Below are positions 1-8,100 of a stretch of DNA of 22,385 nucleotides, piece after piece. The position numbers and the translations under genes were made by a program. A model generated the notes under the pieces. The model saw nothing but the letters and a program-made list of their open reading frames with translations. It did not search any database and was not told the origin of the DNA. Position 1 is the stretch's first letter. Each line of letters begins with the position of its first letter. This DNA comes from an uncultured Prevotella sp. (GTDB lineage Bacteria; Bacteroidota; Bacteroidia; Bacteroidales; Bacteroidaceae): contig USPK01000028.1 in NCBI GenBank assembly GCA_900556465.1, forward strand, positions 1-22,385. The letters are read 5' to 3'.

Positions 1-2
1 CC

Positions 3-647
3 CCGCAGCCCGGCAGCGGGCCCGACGTGCCGCCGCCCCCACCGCCCGCCGACGAGGCCGGCCTGCCGCCCGCCGGCGGCCCGGCCACGCCGCCACCGCC
101 CCGCCGCCGCAATCCCTGGCCCTGGATAGCGCTGGGCGTACTCGCCTTGCTGGTGGTCGGAGCCGCCGTGTGGTACGCGCGGATTTCGTCGCCCCATCCC
201 TACGAATACGATGACACGATGCCCGTCGACACGATGCCGCTGGCCGAACCGACGGACGAGGAAGAGGCTCCGGGCGTCACGGTGGAGGACTACGCCGAGG
301 CGGTGGACTCCATACTCCTGGAGGAACCGGCAGACACCGTCGTCCCAGCGGCCACGCCCCACAACCTCGTGCTCTCGGGGACGCTGGTGCTCGAAAGCAA
401 CCCGTCCACCACGTGCGACGTCCTGATTCATGCCAACATAGAGGCCGACGGCGACGTGACCGGCACCGCCTCGTGGAGCAATACGGGCAGCGAAATCACG
501 GGCCTTTACAATCCGTCGACCAACCGTCTGGTCCTCTACGAGGAAACGGGCAACCGCTACGAGGGCTATCTCAACTCGGGCTCCTCGTATAACGGGACGT
601 ACCACGACAACAACGGGACGTGGCGATTTACGCTGAACGCGAACTGA
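3..647 (+). CDS. Pro-rich single-pass membrane protein, 5' end outside window
   Basis: The reading frame is open from the first complete codon, so the true start lies upstream; the GTG at 27 is only an in-frame possibility. Numbering from that GTG, residues 1-28 are rich in Pro, Gly and Ala and end in a basic Arg-Arg-Arg stretch. Residues about 33-50 form one hydrophobic membrane helix, followed by an acidic linker (55-105) and a C-terminal domain of about 95 residues rich in Thr, Ser, Asn, Gly and Tyr that looks all-beta. The basic flank before the helix suggests the N-terminus is cytoplasmic and the beta domain periplasmic. Such an architecture could be a zinc-ribbon-type or anchor protein whose N-terminal domain is missing here. 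I do not recognise the C-terminal domain and assign no function. The CDF gene follows 47 bases later on the same strand. Confidence 0.75.
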   Translation, partial: PQPGSGPDVPPPPPPADEAGLPPAGGPATPPPPRRRNPWPWIALGVLALLVVGAAVWYARISSPHPYEYDDTMPVDTMPLAEPTDEEEAPGVTVEDYAEAVDSILLEEPADTVVPAATPHNLVLSGTLVLESNPSTTCDVLIHANIEADGDVTGTASWSNTGSEITGLYNPSTNRLVLYEETGNRYEGYLNSGSSYNGTYHDNNGTWRFTLNAN

Positions 648-694
648 ACCCGGGCTGACCGCTGCGGCGGCCAGCTCCTTACGGACTGACAGCA

Positions 695-1645
695 ATGATG
701 AAAGAACAAGCCGCCGGACGCGAGCGGCAAATCTATCGCGTCACGCTCCTGGGCAGCGTGTGCAACCTGCTGCTCACGGTCTTCAAGTTCCTGGCCGGCG
801 TCCTGGGCGGGAGCGCGGCTATGGTGGCCGATGCGGTCCATTCGCTCTCGGACCTGGCCACGGACATCGTAGTCCTGGTCTTTGTCCACATCGCCGGCAA
901 GCCGGTGGACAAGGAGCACGACTTCGGTCACGGGAAATACGAGACCCTGGCCACGGCCATCATCGGCATAGCCCTGATTGCCGTGGGCGTAGGCATCTTC
1001 TGGAACGGTGCCCGCGCGGTCTACGACTTCGTACACGGCGAGGCCCTCGAAGCCCCGGGGACCATTGCCTTCATAGCGGCGCTGCTCTCCATCGTATCGA
1101 AGGAGGCGCTCTACCAGTACACGGCGCGCCGCGGCCGGCAGCTCAACTCGCAGGCCATGATAGCCAACGCCTGGCACCACCGCAGCGACGCCCTCTCGTC
1201 CATCGGGACGGCCGTCGGCATAGGCGGCGCCATCTTTCTGGGCGAGAAGTGGCGCGTGCTCGACCCCCTGGCGGCCGTGGCCGTGAGCTTCTTCATCGTG
1301 AAAGTAGGCTTCCAGCTGCTCATCCCCTGCATCGACGAACTGCTGGAGAAGTCGCTGCCCGACGACGAGGAGCAGTTCATCCTGGACACCATCCGGGCCC
1401 AGCCGGGCGTGGCCGACCCGCACCACCTGCGCACGCGCCGCATCGGCAACTACTGCGCCATCGAAGTACACTTCCGCATGGACGGACGCACCCCGCTCGA
1501 GGAGGCACACGCCGCCACGCGCGCCATCGAGGACCGGCTGCGCGAGAAGTTCGGCCCGGACACGTTCATCAACACCCACGTGGAGCCGTTCAAGCAACCG
1601 TGCGTGAGCACACGCCCCGAGGCCGCGCCGCCCGACGCACAATAA
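695..1645 (+). CDS. cation diffusion facilitator (CDF) family metal exporter
   Basis: The 316-residue protein has the CDF layout: six predicted membrane helices between residues about 15 and 215, then a cytoplasmic ferredoxin-like C-terminal domain (about 220-300) rich in His. The metal-site residues are visible: H49 and D53 in helix 2 (HSLSD) and H161 and D165 in helix 5 (HHRSD). In CDF proteins an HD-HD set is typical of the zinc (and cobalt) branch, as opposed to the DD-HD set of YiiP. The C-terminal His residues (HH near 238 and NTHVEP near the end) fit the cytosolic metal-sensing domain. The expected role is proton-coupled export of Zn2+ or a similar divalent ion across the inner membrane. 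The start is the first of two adjacent ATG codons; the second would remove one residue. Metal specificity is inferred from motif class only. Confidence 0.93.
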   Translation: MMKEQAAGRERQIYRVTLLGSVCNLLLTVFKFLAGVLGGSAAMVADAVHSLSDLATDIVVLVFVHIAGKPVDKEHDFGHGKYETLATAIIGIALIAVGVGIFWNGARAVYDFVHGEALEAPGTIAFIAALLSIVSKEALYQYTARRGRQLNSQAMIANAWHHRSDALSSIGTAVGIGGAIFLGEKWRVLDPLAAVAVSFFIVKVGFQLLIPCIDELLEKSLPDDEEQFILDTIRAQPGVADPHHLRTRRIGNYCAIEVHFRMDGRTPLEEAHAATRAIEDRLREKFGPDTFINTHVEPFKQPCVSTRPEAAPPDAQ

Positions 1646-1660
1646 TCGGGGCCCCACACC

Positions 1661-1677
1661 GTTATTATAATAATAAC
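1661..1677. promoter_or_regulatory. AT-rich perfect dyad upstream of the PorT-like gene
   Basis: GTTATTAT-A-ATAATAAC is a perfect 8 bp inverted repeat around one central base. It forms an AT-only island in GC-rich surroundings, 22 bases before the porT-like start. Position and symmetry suggest an operator, but no consensus promoter was found beside it, so the role is inference. Confidence 0.4.
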
Positions 1678-1699
1678 TCCGACAGAGCGCCCAACGAAG

Positions 1700-2437
1700 A
1701 TGAATGTCCGCACCATGTTTTCCCCCGGTCGGGTCCGCCGCGCGGCGGGCCTGCTGTTGCTGTGCTGCTGCGCCGTCACGGCCGCGGCCCAGCAGCGTAA
1801 GGTGCAGAACAAGCCCTTCATCGACGAGCGCCGTTTCCACTACGGCTTCACCATAGGCCTGCACGACCAGGGCGTAAAGTTCCAGAACAACGGCTACATC
1901 GACCCGACGACGGGACAGCAGTGGCTCGTAGAGAATGACCGCCAGAACTTAGGCTTCAGCGTCGGCGTGCTCGGAGAATGGCGCATCAACCGCTACATTG
2001 CCTTGCGGCTCATCCCGTCGCTACACTTCGGGAGCAAGCACCTTACGTTCGTCGACCAGTCGACCGGGGAAAGGCAGACGCAGGATATGAAGTCGTCCTA
2101 CGTGGCCCTGCCCCTCAACCTGAAAGTCAGCGCCCCGCGCTTCAACAACTACCGCCCCTACGTCGTGACCGGCGTCAGCCCGATGTACGACCTGACCACG
2201 GGCAAGCACAGCTACTTGAAAACGAAGCCGCTCAACCTCTACTTTGAAATCGGACTGGGCTGCGACTTCTACCTGCCGTTCTTCAAGCTGATACCCGAGT
2301 TGAAATTCTGCATCGGCCTGAACGACGTGCTCCAGCGTAACCGCACGGACCTCACTTCCCCATCGCAGCTCATCTACACCCAAAGCGTGGACCGCGCGAC
2401 GACTAACATGGTGATACTTTCCTTTTACTTTGAATGA
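1700..2437 (+). CDS. porT: PorT-like outer-membrane beta-barrel protein
   Basis: The 245-residue precursor starts with a basic, hydrophobic signal peptide likely cleaved after an Ala-Ala-Ala run at about residue 30. The mature part shows the alternating amphipathic strands of a small outer-membrane barrel and ends in an aromatic residue (SFYFE), as such barrels do. Overall length, the early FHYGFTIGL segment and the RPYVVTGVSPMYDL segment agree with the PorT family of Bacteroidota, first known from type IX secretion and gingipain export. PorT-like proteins also occur in species without a full type IX system, so its presence alone does not prove such a system. No other Por gene is in the window. 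The gene stands between the CDF transporter gene and purL, with an AT-rich dyad just before it. Confidence 0.7.
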   Translation: MNVRTMFSPGRVRRAAGLLLLCCCAVTAAAQQRKVQNKPFIDERRFHYGFTIGLHDQGVKFQNNGYIDPTTGQQWLVENDRQNLGFSVGVLGEWRINRYIALRLIPSLHFGSKHLTFVDQSTGERQTQDMKSSYVALPLNLKVSAPRFNNYRPYVVTGVSPMYDLTTGKHSYLKTKPLNLYFEIGLGCDFYLPFFKLIPELKFCIGLNDVLQRNRTDLTSPSQLIYTQSVDRATTNMVILSFYFE

Positions 2438-2463
2438 GGCGGACAAGGAAAAGCGGCTTTTTA

Positions 2464-2495
2464 TTTGGTCCGCCGCCGGCCAAGCCGTATCTTTG
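2464..2495 (+). promoter_or_regulatory. Bacteroidota-type promoter of purL
   Basis: A -33 element TTTG (2464-2467), a gap of exactly 20 bases and a -7 element TATCTTTG (2488-2495) match the primary sigma consensus of Bacteroides. Transcription would begin near 2502, leaving a leader of about 30 bases before the ATG at 2532. Confidence 0.85.
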
Positions 2496-2531
2496 CAGAC
2501 AGAACATCGAAGCAACATAACCCTTACCCCT

Positions 2532-5500
2532 ATGATCATCTTTTTTAGAACGCCCGGGCAGAGCGTGATTGCCACGGAAGTGAATCACCAGCCTACGGCT
2601 GAAGAAACGAATAAACTGTGCTGGCTCTACGGCGACGCGACCGCGCTGAAGGAAGACCGGCTGACGGGCTGGTATGCCGGTCCGCGCCGCGAGATGATTA
2701 CGCCCTGGAGTACGAATGCCGTAGAGATTACGCAGAACATGAATCTCAGCGGCATTTCGCGTATAGAGGAATACTTCCCCGTCAGTGGTAAGGACGCGGA
2801 CCATGACCCGATGCTCCAACGCCTCTACGACGGGCTGGACCAGCGCCTGTTCACGGTCGACATCAAACCGGAGCCCGTCCGTCACATCGACGACCTGGAG
2901 GCCTACAACGAGGAGGAAGGGCTCGCCCTCTCGGCCGCGGAAATCGACTACCTGCACGGCGTGGAACGCCAACTGGGCCGCCAGCTGACGGACTCGGAGG
3001 TGTTCGGCTTCGCACAGATCAACTCGGAACACTGCCGCCACAAAATCTTCGGCGGAACGTTTATCATCGACGGGGAAGAACGCCCGTCGTCACTCTTTGC
3101 CTTAATCAAGAAGACAACCCAGGAGAACCCGCACCACATCCTGTCCGCCTACAAGGACAACGTAGCCTTCGCCCAAGGTCCCGTCGTCGAGCAGTTCGCC
3201 CCCGCCGACCACACGACGAGCGACTACTTCCGCGTGAAAGACGTGGAGAGCGTCATCTCCCTGAAGGCAGAGACCCACAATTTTCCGACTACCGTAGAAC
3301 CGTTCAACGGTGCGTCGACCGGCACCGGCGGTGAGATCCGTGACCGCATGGCCGGGGGCACGGGCTCGTTCCCCATAGCCGGCACCGCCGTCTATATGAC
3401 GGCTTACCCCCGACTCGACGGGGGCCGCGAATGGGAAGACGTCCTGCCCGTACGCCAATGGCTCTACCAGACGCCGGAGCAAATCCTCATCAAGGCCTCG
3501 AACGGGGCTTCGGACTTCGGCAATAAGTTCGGCCAGCCGCTCATCGCTGGCTCTGTCCTCACGTTCGAGCATCAAGAAAACGGCGAGAAATACGGTTACG
3601 ACAAGGTCGTGATGCTGGCCGGCGGCGTCGGTTACGGCACGAAGCGCGACTGCCTGAAGGGCACCCCGCAAAAGGGCGACGAAATCGTAGTCGTAGGCGG
3701 CGACAACTACCGCATCGGCCTGGGCGGCGGCTCCGTAAGCTCCGTCGACACGGGACGTTACAGCAGCGGCATTGAGCTAAACGCCGTGCAGCGCGCCAAT
3801 CCGGAAATGCAGAAGCGCGCCTACAACCTGGTGCGCTCCGTCTGTGAAGAAGACGTCAACCCCATAGTCTCCATCCACGACCACGGTTCGGCCGGCCACG
3901 TGAACTGCCTCTCCGAGCTCGTGGAAGAGTGCGGCGGCCTCGTGGACATGACCAAGCTGCCCGTAGGCGACCCCACGCTCTCCGCCAAAGAGATTATCGC
4001 CAACGAGAGCCAGGAGCGCATGGGCCTGCTCATACGCAACGAGCACCTGGACCACGTGCGCCGCATCGCCGAACGCGAACGCGCCCCGATGTACGTAGTG
4101 GGCGAAACGACGGGCGACGCCCACTTCGCCTTCCAGCAGGCCGACGGCACGCGCCCCTTCGACCTCGACGTGGCCCAAATGTTCGGCCACTCGCCCAAAA
4201 CGGTGATGGTCGACGAGACCGTAACCCGCACGTACGAGGACGTCACCTACGACGTGACCCGACTGGACGAATACGTAGCCCGCGTACTCCAGCTCGAAGC
4301 CGTTGCCTGCAAGGACTGGCTGACCAACAAGGTGGACCGCTCCGTCACGGGCAAGGTGGCCCGCCAACAGGCCCAGGGCGAGCTCCAGCTACCCCTGTCG
4401 GACTGCGGCGTAGTGGCCATCGACTACCGCGGTAAGGACGGCATCGCCACCGCCTTGGGCCACGCCTCGCAGGCCGGACTGGCCAGCCCCGCGGCCGGGA
4501 GCGTGCTCTCCGTGGCCGAAGCGCTGACCAACATCGTCTGGGCCTCGCTCGACGAAGGCTTGGACAGCGTCTCCCTCTCCGCCAACTGGATGTGGCCCTG
4601 CCGCTCCCAGAAGGGCGAGGATGCCCGCCTCTACGAAGCCGTACAGGCCCTGAGCGACTTCTGCTGCTCCCTGCGCATCAACGTCCCGACCGGGAAGGAC
4701 TCACTCTCCCTCTCGCAGCAATACCCTAACGGCGAGAAAATCATCTCCCCGGGCACCGTCATCGTCAGTGCCGGCGGCCGCGTAGACGACGTACGCCGCA
4801 CCGTCTCGCCCGTCATGGTCAACAAGGAGAAAAGCGCCTTCTACCACATCGACTTCTCCGACGACCGCCTACGCCTGGGCGGCTCGGCCTTTGCCCAAAG
4901 CCGCGGCAAAGTGGGCAGCGACGTGCCCACCGTGGCCGACCCGGACTACTTCCGCGCCGCCTTCAACGCCGTGCAGGAACTGGTCCACAAGGAGCTGCTC
5001 CTGGCCGGACACGACATCTCGGCCGGCGGCCTCATCACCTGCCTACTGGAAATGTGCTTCGCCAATACGGAGGGCGGCATGGAAATCTCGCTCGACAAGT
5101 TCAACGAAAAGGACCTGGTGAAACTCCTCTTCGCCGAAAACCCGGGCGTCGTAGTCCAGGTGGCCGACAAGCACAAGGCGGAGTTCAAGGAAATACTCAC
5201 CAAGGCCGGCGTTGCCTTCGTCAAGCTGGGCCGACCGGCTGCCGAGCGCCACATCCTCGTCGAGAAGGAAGGCGCCACCTACCAGTTCGGCATCGACTAC
5301 TTGCGCGACGTGTGGTACTCCACCTCCTACCTCCTCGACACGAAGCAGAGTTTCAACGGCCGGGCCGCCGAGCGCTTCAAAAACTATAAGGAGCAACCCC
5401 TCGAGTTCCACTTCCACCCCGAGTTCACCGGCACCTTCGCGTCCCTGGGGCTCGACCCCTCGCGCCGCACGCCCAGCGGAGTGCGCGCCGCCATCATCCG

Positions 5501-6230
5501 CGAGAAAGGCACCAACGGCGAACGCGAAATGGCCTACGCGCTCTACCTCGCCGGCTTCGACGTGAAGGACGTCATGATGACCGACCTCGTCACAGGCCGC
5601 GAGACGCTGGACGATATTCAGATGATTGTCTTCTGCGGAGGTTTCTCCAACAGCGACGTGCTTGGTTCCGCCAAGGGCTGGGCCGGCGCCTTCCTCTATA
5701 ACCCGAAGGCCAAGGCCGCCCTCGACCGCTTCTACGCCCGCCAGGACACGCTCTCGCTCGGCGTATGCAACGGCTGCCAGCTCATGGTCGAGCTCAACCT
5801 CGTCAACCCCGAGCATCCCCGCCGTGCGCACATGCTGCACAACGACAGTCACAAGTTTGAAAGCGCCTATCTCGGCGTCACCGTGCCCACTAACCGCAGC
5901 GTCATGTTCGGTAGCCTCAGCGGCGACCGCCTCGGCATCTGGGTGGCCCACGGTGAGGGAAAATTCTCCCTGCCCCAGCCCGAGGACGACTACAACGTGG
6001 TGCTGAAATACACCTACGAGACTTATCCCGGCAATCCTAACGGCTCTGACTACGCCGTAGCCGGCATCTGCTCGGCCGACGGTCGCCACCTCGCCATGAT
6101 GCCGCACCTGGAGCGCGCCTTCTACCCCTGGCAGAACGCCTACTATCCCGCCGACCGCCGCGCCGACGACGTGACGCCCTGGATGGAGGCCTTCGTCAAC
6201 GCCCGCCGCTGGGCCGAGGCACACCGTTAA
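2532..6230 (+). CDS. purL: phosphoribosylformylglycinamidine synthase (FGAR amidotransferase), large form
   Basis: This cytosolic enzyme catalyses the fourth step of de novo purine synthesis, converting FGAR, glutamine and ATP to FGAM. At 1232 residues it is the large single-chain form with all parts present: an N-terminal PurS-like domain, the AIRS-like synthetase halves (SEHCRHKIF, ETHNFPTTVEPFNGASTG, HDHGSAGH) and a C-terminal class I glutamine amidotransferase domain. The nucleophile is C1079 in GVCNG; H1192 and E1194 in MPHLER complete the triad. The frame is open further upstream to 2430, but that extension would overlap the porT-like gene and begin before the promoter. The ATG at 2532, giving MIIFFRTPGQS, matches the usual start in Bacteroides. 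The gene is monocistronic, with its own promoter and a strong terminator. Confidence 0.97.
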   Translation: MIIFFRTPGQSVIATEVNHQPTAEETNKLCWLYGDATALKEDRLTGWYAGPRREMITPWSTNAVEITQNMNLSGISRIEEYFPVSGKDADHDPMLQRLYDGLDQRLFTVDIKPEPVRHIDDLEAYNEEEGLALSAAEIDYLHGVERQLGRQLTDSEVFGFAQINSEHCRHKIFGGTFIIDGEERPSSLFALIKKTTQENPHHILSAYKDNVAFAQGPVVEQFAPADHTTSDYFRVKDVESVISLKAETHNFPTTVEPFNGASTGTGGEIRDRMAGGTGSFPIAGTAVYMTAYPRLDGGREWEDVLPVRQWLYQTPEQILIKASNGASDFGNKFGQPLIAGSVLTFEHQENGEKYGYDKVVMLAGGVGYGTKRDCLKGTPQKGDEIVVVGGDNYRIGLGGGSVSSVDTGRYSSGIELNAVQRANPEMQKRAYNLVRSVCEEDVNPIVSIHDHGSAGHVNCLSELVEECGGLVDMTKLPVGDPTLSAKEIIANESQERMGLLIRNEHLDHVRRIAERERAPMYVVGETTGDAHFAFQQADGTRPFDLDVAQMFGHSPKTVMVDETVTRTYEDVTYDVTRLDEYVARVLQLEAVACKDWLTNKVDRSVTGKVARQQAQGELQLPLSDCGVVAIDYRGKDGIATALGHASQAGLASPAAGSVLSVAEALTNIVWASLDEGLDSVSLSANWMWPCRSQKGEDARLYEAVQALSDFCCSLRINVPTGKDSLSLSQQYPNGEKIISPGTVIVSAGGRVDDVRRTVSPVMVNKEKSAFYHIDFSDDRLRLGGSAFAQSRGKVGSDVPTVADPDYFRAAFNAVQELVHKELLLAGHDISAGGLITCLLEMCFANTEGGMEISLDKFNEKDLVKLLFAENPGVVVQVADKHKAEFKEILTKAGVAFVKLGRPAAERHILVEKEGATYQFGIDYLRDVWYSTSYLLDTKQSFNGRAAERFKNYKEQPLEFHFHPEFTGTFASLGLDPSRRTPSGVRAAIIREKGTNGEREMAYALYLAGFDVKDVMMTDLVTGRETLDDIQMIVFCGGFSNSDVLGSAKGWAGAFLYNPKAKAALDRFYARQDTLSLGVCNGCQLMVELNLVNPEHPRRAHMLHNDSHKFESAYLGVTVPTNRSVMFGSLSGDRLGIWVAHGEGKFSLPQPEDDYNVVLKYTYETYPGNPNGSDYAVAGICSADGRHLAMMPHLERAFYPWQNAYYPADRRADDVTPWMEAFVNARRWAEAHR

Positions 6231-6266
6231 GCCGTACACGCACGGCGCACCCGCTCCGAAACAACA

Positions 6267-6306
6267 GCGCGGCGGATTCCCCCGAAAGGAATCCGCCGCG
6301 CTTTTT
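6267..6306 (+). terminator. intrinsic terminator of purL
   Basis: A perfect 14 bp stem (6267-6280 with 6288-6301) closes a 7-base loop and is followed directly by five T residues (6302-6306). It lies 36 bases after the purL stop. There is no A-run on the other side, so it should act for the plus strand only. Confidence 0.93.
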
Positions 6307-6329
6307 CGTACCCCTTGGCGCCGCCGCGC

Positions 6330-6833
6330 TCAACCGCGCTGATAGGCCCACCGCGGCAGGCCGCCGCGCTGATATATCGTTCCGCAGCGCACGAAGCCGT
6401 TCCGCTCCAGCAGGTGCTGCATCACGCGGTTGTCCGCATGCGTGTCGGCGCGCATCACCGCCGCCCGCTCCCCACACCAGTCCATCATGCAGCGGAACAC
6501 CCCGTGGTGCGAGCCGTCCGAAGCCACCCGGTGAATCACCCAATAGGGCGCGTCGCCCGGCCACTGCCCATCCTCGATCACGGCATAAGCCTCCTCCGGA
6601 CCGGGCAGGAAGCAAAACGTGCCCGCCACATGCCCCGACGCGTCCGCAATGACCCACTGCCGGCCCGCCGCCACGTCGGCCTCCACCAGTTCCCGGCCCG
6701 GGTAACCGTCCGTCCACTGATTCGGATTGCCCGAACGCACCATGAACTCCCGCGCCGCGGCAAAGACGCGCATCAGGTCGTCCACGTCCGCGGGCCGCGC
6801 CGCGCGCACGTGCAAAACTGTATTTCCATTCAT
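6330..6833 (-). CDS. GNAT family N-acetyltransferase
   Basis: The 167-residue protein has the GNAT fold signature: an N-terminal strand and helix pair (LHVRAARPADVDDLMRVF), a central AYWVIHRVASDG region in the acetyl-CoA binding area, and the C-terminal segment THADNRVMQHLLERNGFVRCG typical of small Bacteroidota acetyltransferases (residues about 130-150). It should transfer acetyl from acetyl-CoA to an amine; the substrate cannot be read from the sequence. The frame stays open to 7019, but the upstream part is low-complexity, so the ATG at 6833, directly after a purine-rich stretch, is the better start. The gene is convergent with purL and divergent from the lipoprotein at 7039. A weak TTTG-containing -7-like site lies on the minus strand near 6866-6873. 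Confidence 0.9.
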   Translation of the reverse strand: MNGNTVLHVRAARPADVDDLMRVFAAAREFMVRSGNPNQWTDGYPGRELVEADVAAGRQWVIADASGHVAGTFCFLPGPEEAYAVIEDGQWPGDAPYWVIHRVASDGSHHGVFRCMMDWCGERAAVMRADTHADNRVMQHLLERNGFVRCGTIYQRGGLPRWAYQRG

Positions 6834-7038
6834 CTTTCTCCGAAAAAAGTCTGCGGCAAAGGAAGCAAAAATTCCGCGAACCGGCAAGACCGCGCCGCCC
6901 GCCGCCGCAAAGGCCGCTCCTCCTTTCCGGAAACTAAAATAAAAACCCTCCGGCGGGAAAAAGCCTTTTCTTTCCCACAGTTTTTCCCTATTTTCGCCGA
7001 ACACAACCCTATTATTCACCCCTATTCATCTCAAACCT

Positions 7039-7800
7039 ATGAAAAAGCTCTATTCACTCTGCCTCCTCGCCCTGCTTGCGCTGCTCCCCGTCGCGCTGGC
7101 CGGCTGTAGCGACGACGAGGAAAGTGCCTCCACCACTTCCACGTCGGCCATCACCCTGAACATCAAATTCAACGCCAAAGGCTACGACGGCCAGCTCTAC
7201 TACTGGAACCAGGACCAGCTGATGGTCGTCAACGTCGAACGCGACCCCGAGGCCTCCGGTCCGAACACGTCCATCACGCGCGTAGAATACTATTTCGACG
7301 ATGTCAGCATCGGATCAAGCGAAACGTCCCCCTTCGCCCTAGGCTACGCCCTGTCCGACGTGGCAACCGGCCGCCACACCCTGCGCCTGCGCGTCTTCTG
7401 GCAGGACAACGGCACCGCCCGCCAGCCCATAGAGCGCACCTATGCGGTCCAAGTGAACGCCCCCGGCACCCCCGGACCGGACGACGCCACCATGAGAACA
7501 AACATCCAGACCAACGCGCCGGATCCGGGCCAGCCCAACGTATGGCCGCAGGACCAGACCATGGAAATCACCGTATTGGACGAATCCACACCGCCCATGC
7601 CCCTCAAGCGCGTGGAGTTCTATTTCGACGGCCAGCTCGCCGGTACGGCCCTCGAGGCTCCCTTCCGCCTGCGCTATCCCTTGGCCGCCACCTCCACGGG
7701 CCAGCACCAGCTCACCATCCGTTACTACCGCGACTACAACGGCCAGGAGCTGGAAGGAGTCCACACGTTAGCAATCTTCGTAGTCGAGCCCGCTTCCTGA
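7039..7800 (+). CDS. putative surface lipoprotein with two Ig-like repeats
   Basis: The precursor (253 residues) has a lipoprotein signal with lipobox LAGC and lipidated C23. SDDEE follows directly, resembling the acidic export signal that sends Bacteroidota lipoproteins to the cell surface. Two repeats of about 100 residues follow, 110 residues apart: cores RVEYYFDD (81-88) and RVEFYFDG (191-198), each followed by a PFxLxYxL segment and a TGxHxL segment. This resembles bacterial Ig-like domains of the Big_7 type (VEFYxDGxxxG...APF) found in carbohydrate-active and adhesive proteins. A third copy of the same domain makes up the secreted protein at 14676. There is no SusC/SusD pair nearby, so the ligand is unknown. 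A strong terminator follows. Confidence 0.85.
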   Translation: MKKLYSLCLLALLALLPVALAGCSDDEESASTTSTSAITLNIKFNAKGYDGQLYYWNQDQLMVVNVERDPEASGPNTSITRVEYYFDDVSIGSSETSPFALGYALSDVATGRHTLRLRVFWQDNGTARQPIERTYAVQVNAPGTPGPDDATMRTNIQTNAPDPGQPNVWPQDQTMEITVLDESTPPMPLKRVEFYFDGQLAGTALEAPFRLRYPLAATSTGQHQLTIRYYRDYNGQELEGVHTLAIFVVEPAS

Positions 7801-7858
7801 TGCCGGCGCCCCGCCGCCCTCTCTCGCCCCACGGCCGGAGCGGCGCGGCCCCCTTCCA

Positions 7859-7900
7859 GGCGCTGCGGATCCCCCCGACGGAGACCCGCAGCGCCTTTTT
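7859..7900 (+). terminator. intrinsic terminator after the lipoprotein gene
   Basis: GGCGCTGCGG (7859-7868) pairs with CCGCAGCGCC (7886-7895), followed by five T residues. The loop is 17 bases, part of which can pair further. It lies 58 bases after the stop codon. Confidence 0.85.
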
Positions 7901-7973
7901 CACGTCCGGGCGGAGGGGCAAATCCGCCGCCCCGCCGCCGACAAGGCGCATGCCGCCCGCGCGGCGCCACCCC

Positions 7974-8080
7974 TGCCCCCCACTCCGCGCCACGCGCCTA
8001 AGGCCAGTTCTTACACGCCTTAGCCCCGTCGCCACGGGGCTAAGGCGAAGAAAAACGGGGCTAAGGCGCGTCGCTAAGCG
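7974..8080. repeat. 21-bp-period repeat array A
   Basis: A 21 bp leader (7974-7994) precedes units at 7995 (CGCCTAAGGCCAGT, diverged) and 8016 (CGCCTTAGCCCCGT, exact core). Inverted exact cores follow at 8034-8047 and 8055-8068 (ACGGGGCTAAGGCG), again 21 bases apart, then a decayed remnant. The cores at 8016 and 8034 form a perfect 14 bp inverted repeat around four bases. The array lies between convergent genes, after the lipoprotein terminator and just past the 3' end of the XRE gene. The stretch 7801-8100 otherwise holds only that terminator. Confidence 0.9.
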
Positions 8081-8100
8081 CCTTCATCGCAGGCAACCGT

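Noticed and set aside
2430..2531. N-terminal extension of purL
   Set aside because: It would overlap the porT-like gene and precede the mapped consensus promoter; the ATG at 2532 gives the normal family start.
5043..6239. 398-codon open frame antisense to purL
   Set aside because: Shadow of purL; its start lies beyond the purL stop and no family features are seen.
6834..7019. N-terminal extension of the GNAT gene
   Set aside because: Low-complexity, Phe/Ala-rich sequence not typical of GNAT proteins; the ATG at 6833 begins directly before the fold.
7995..8068. CRISPR array
   Set aside because: The repeats are 14 bases with 7-base spacers, units occur in both orientations, and no cas gene is present.
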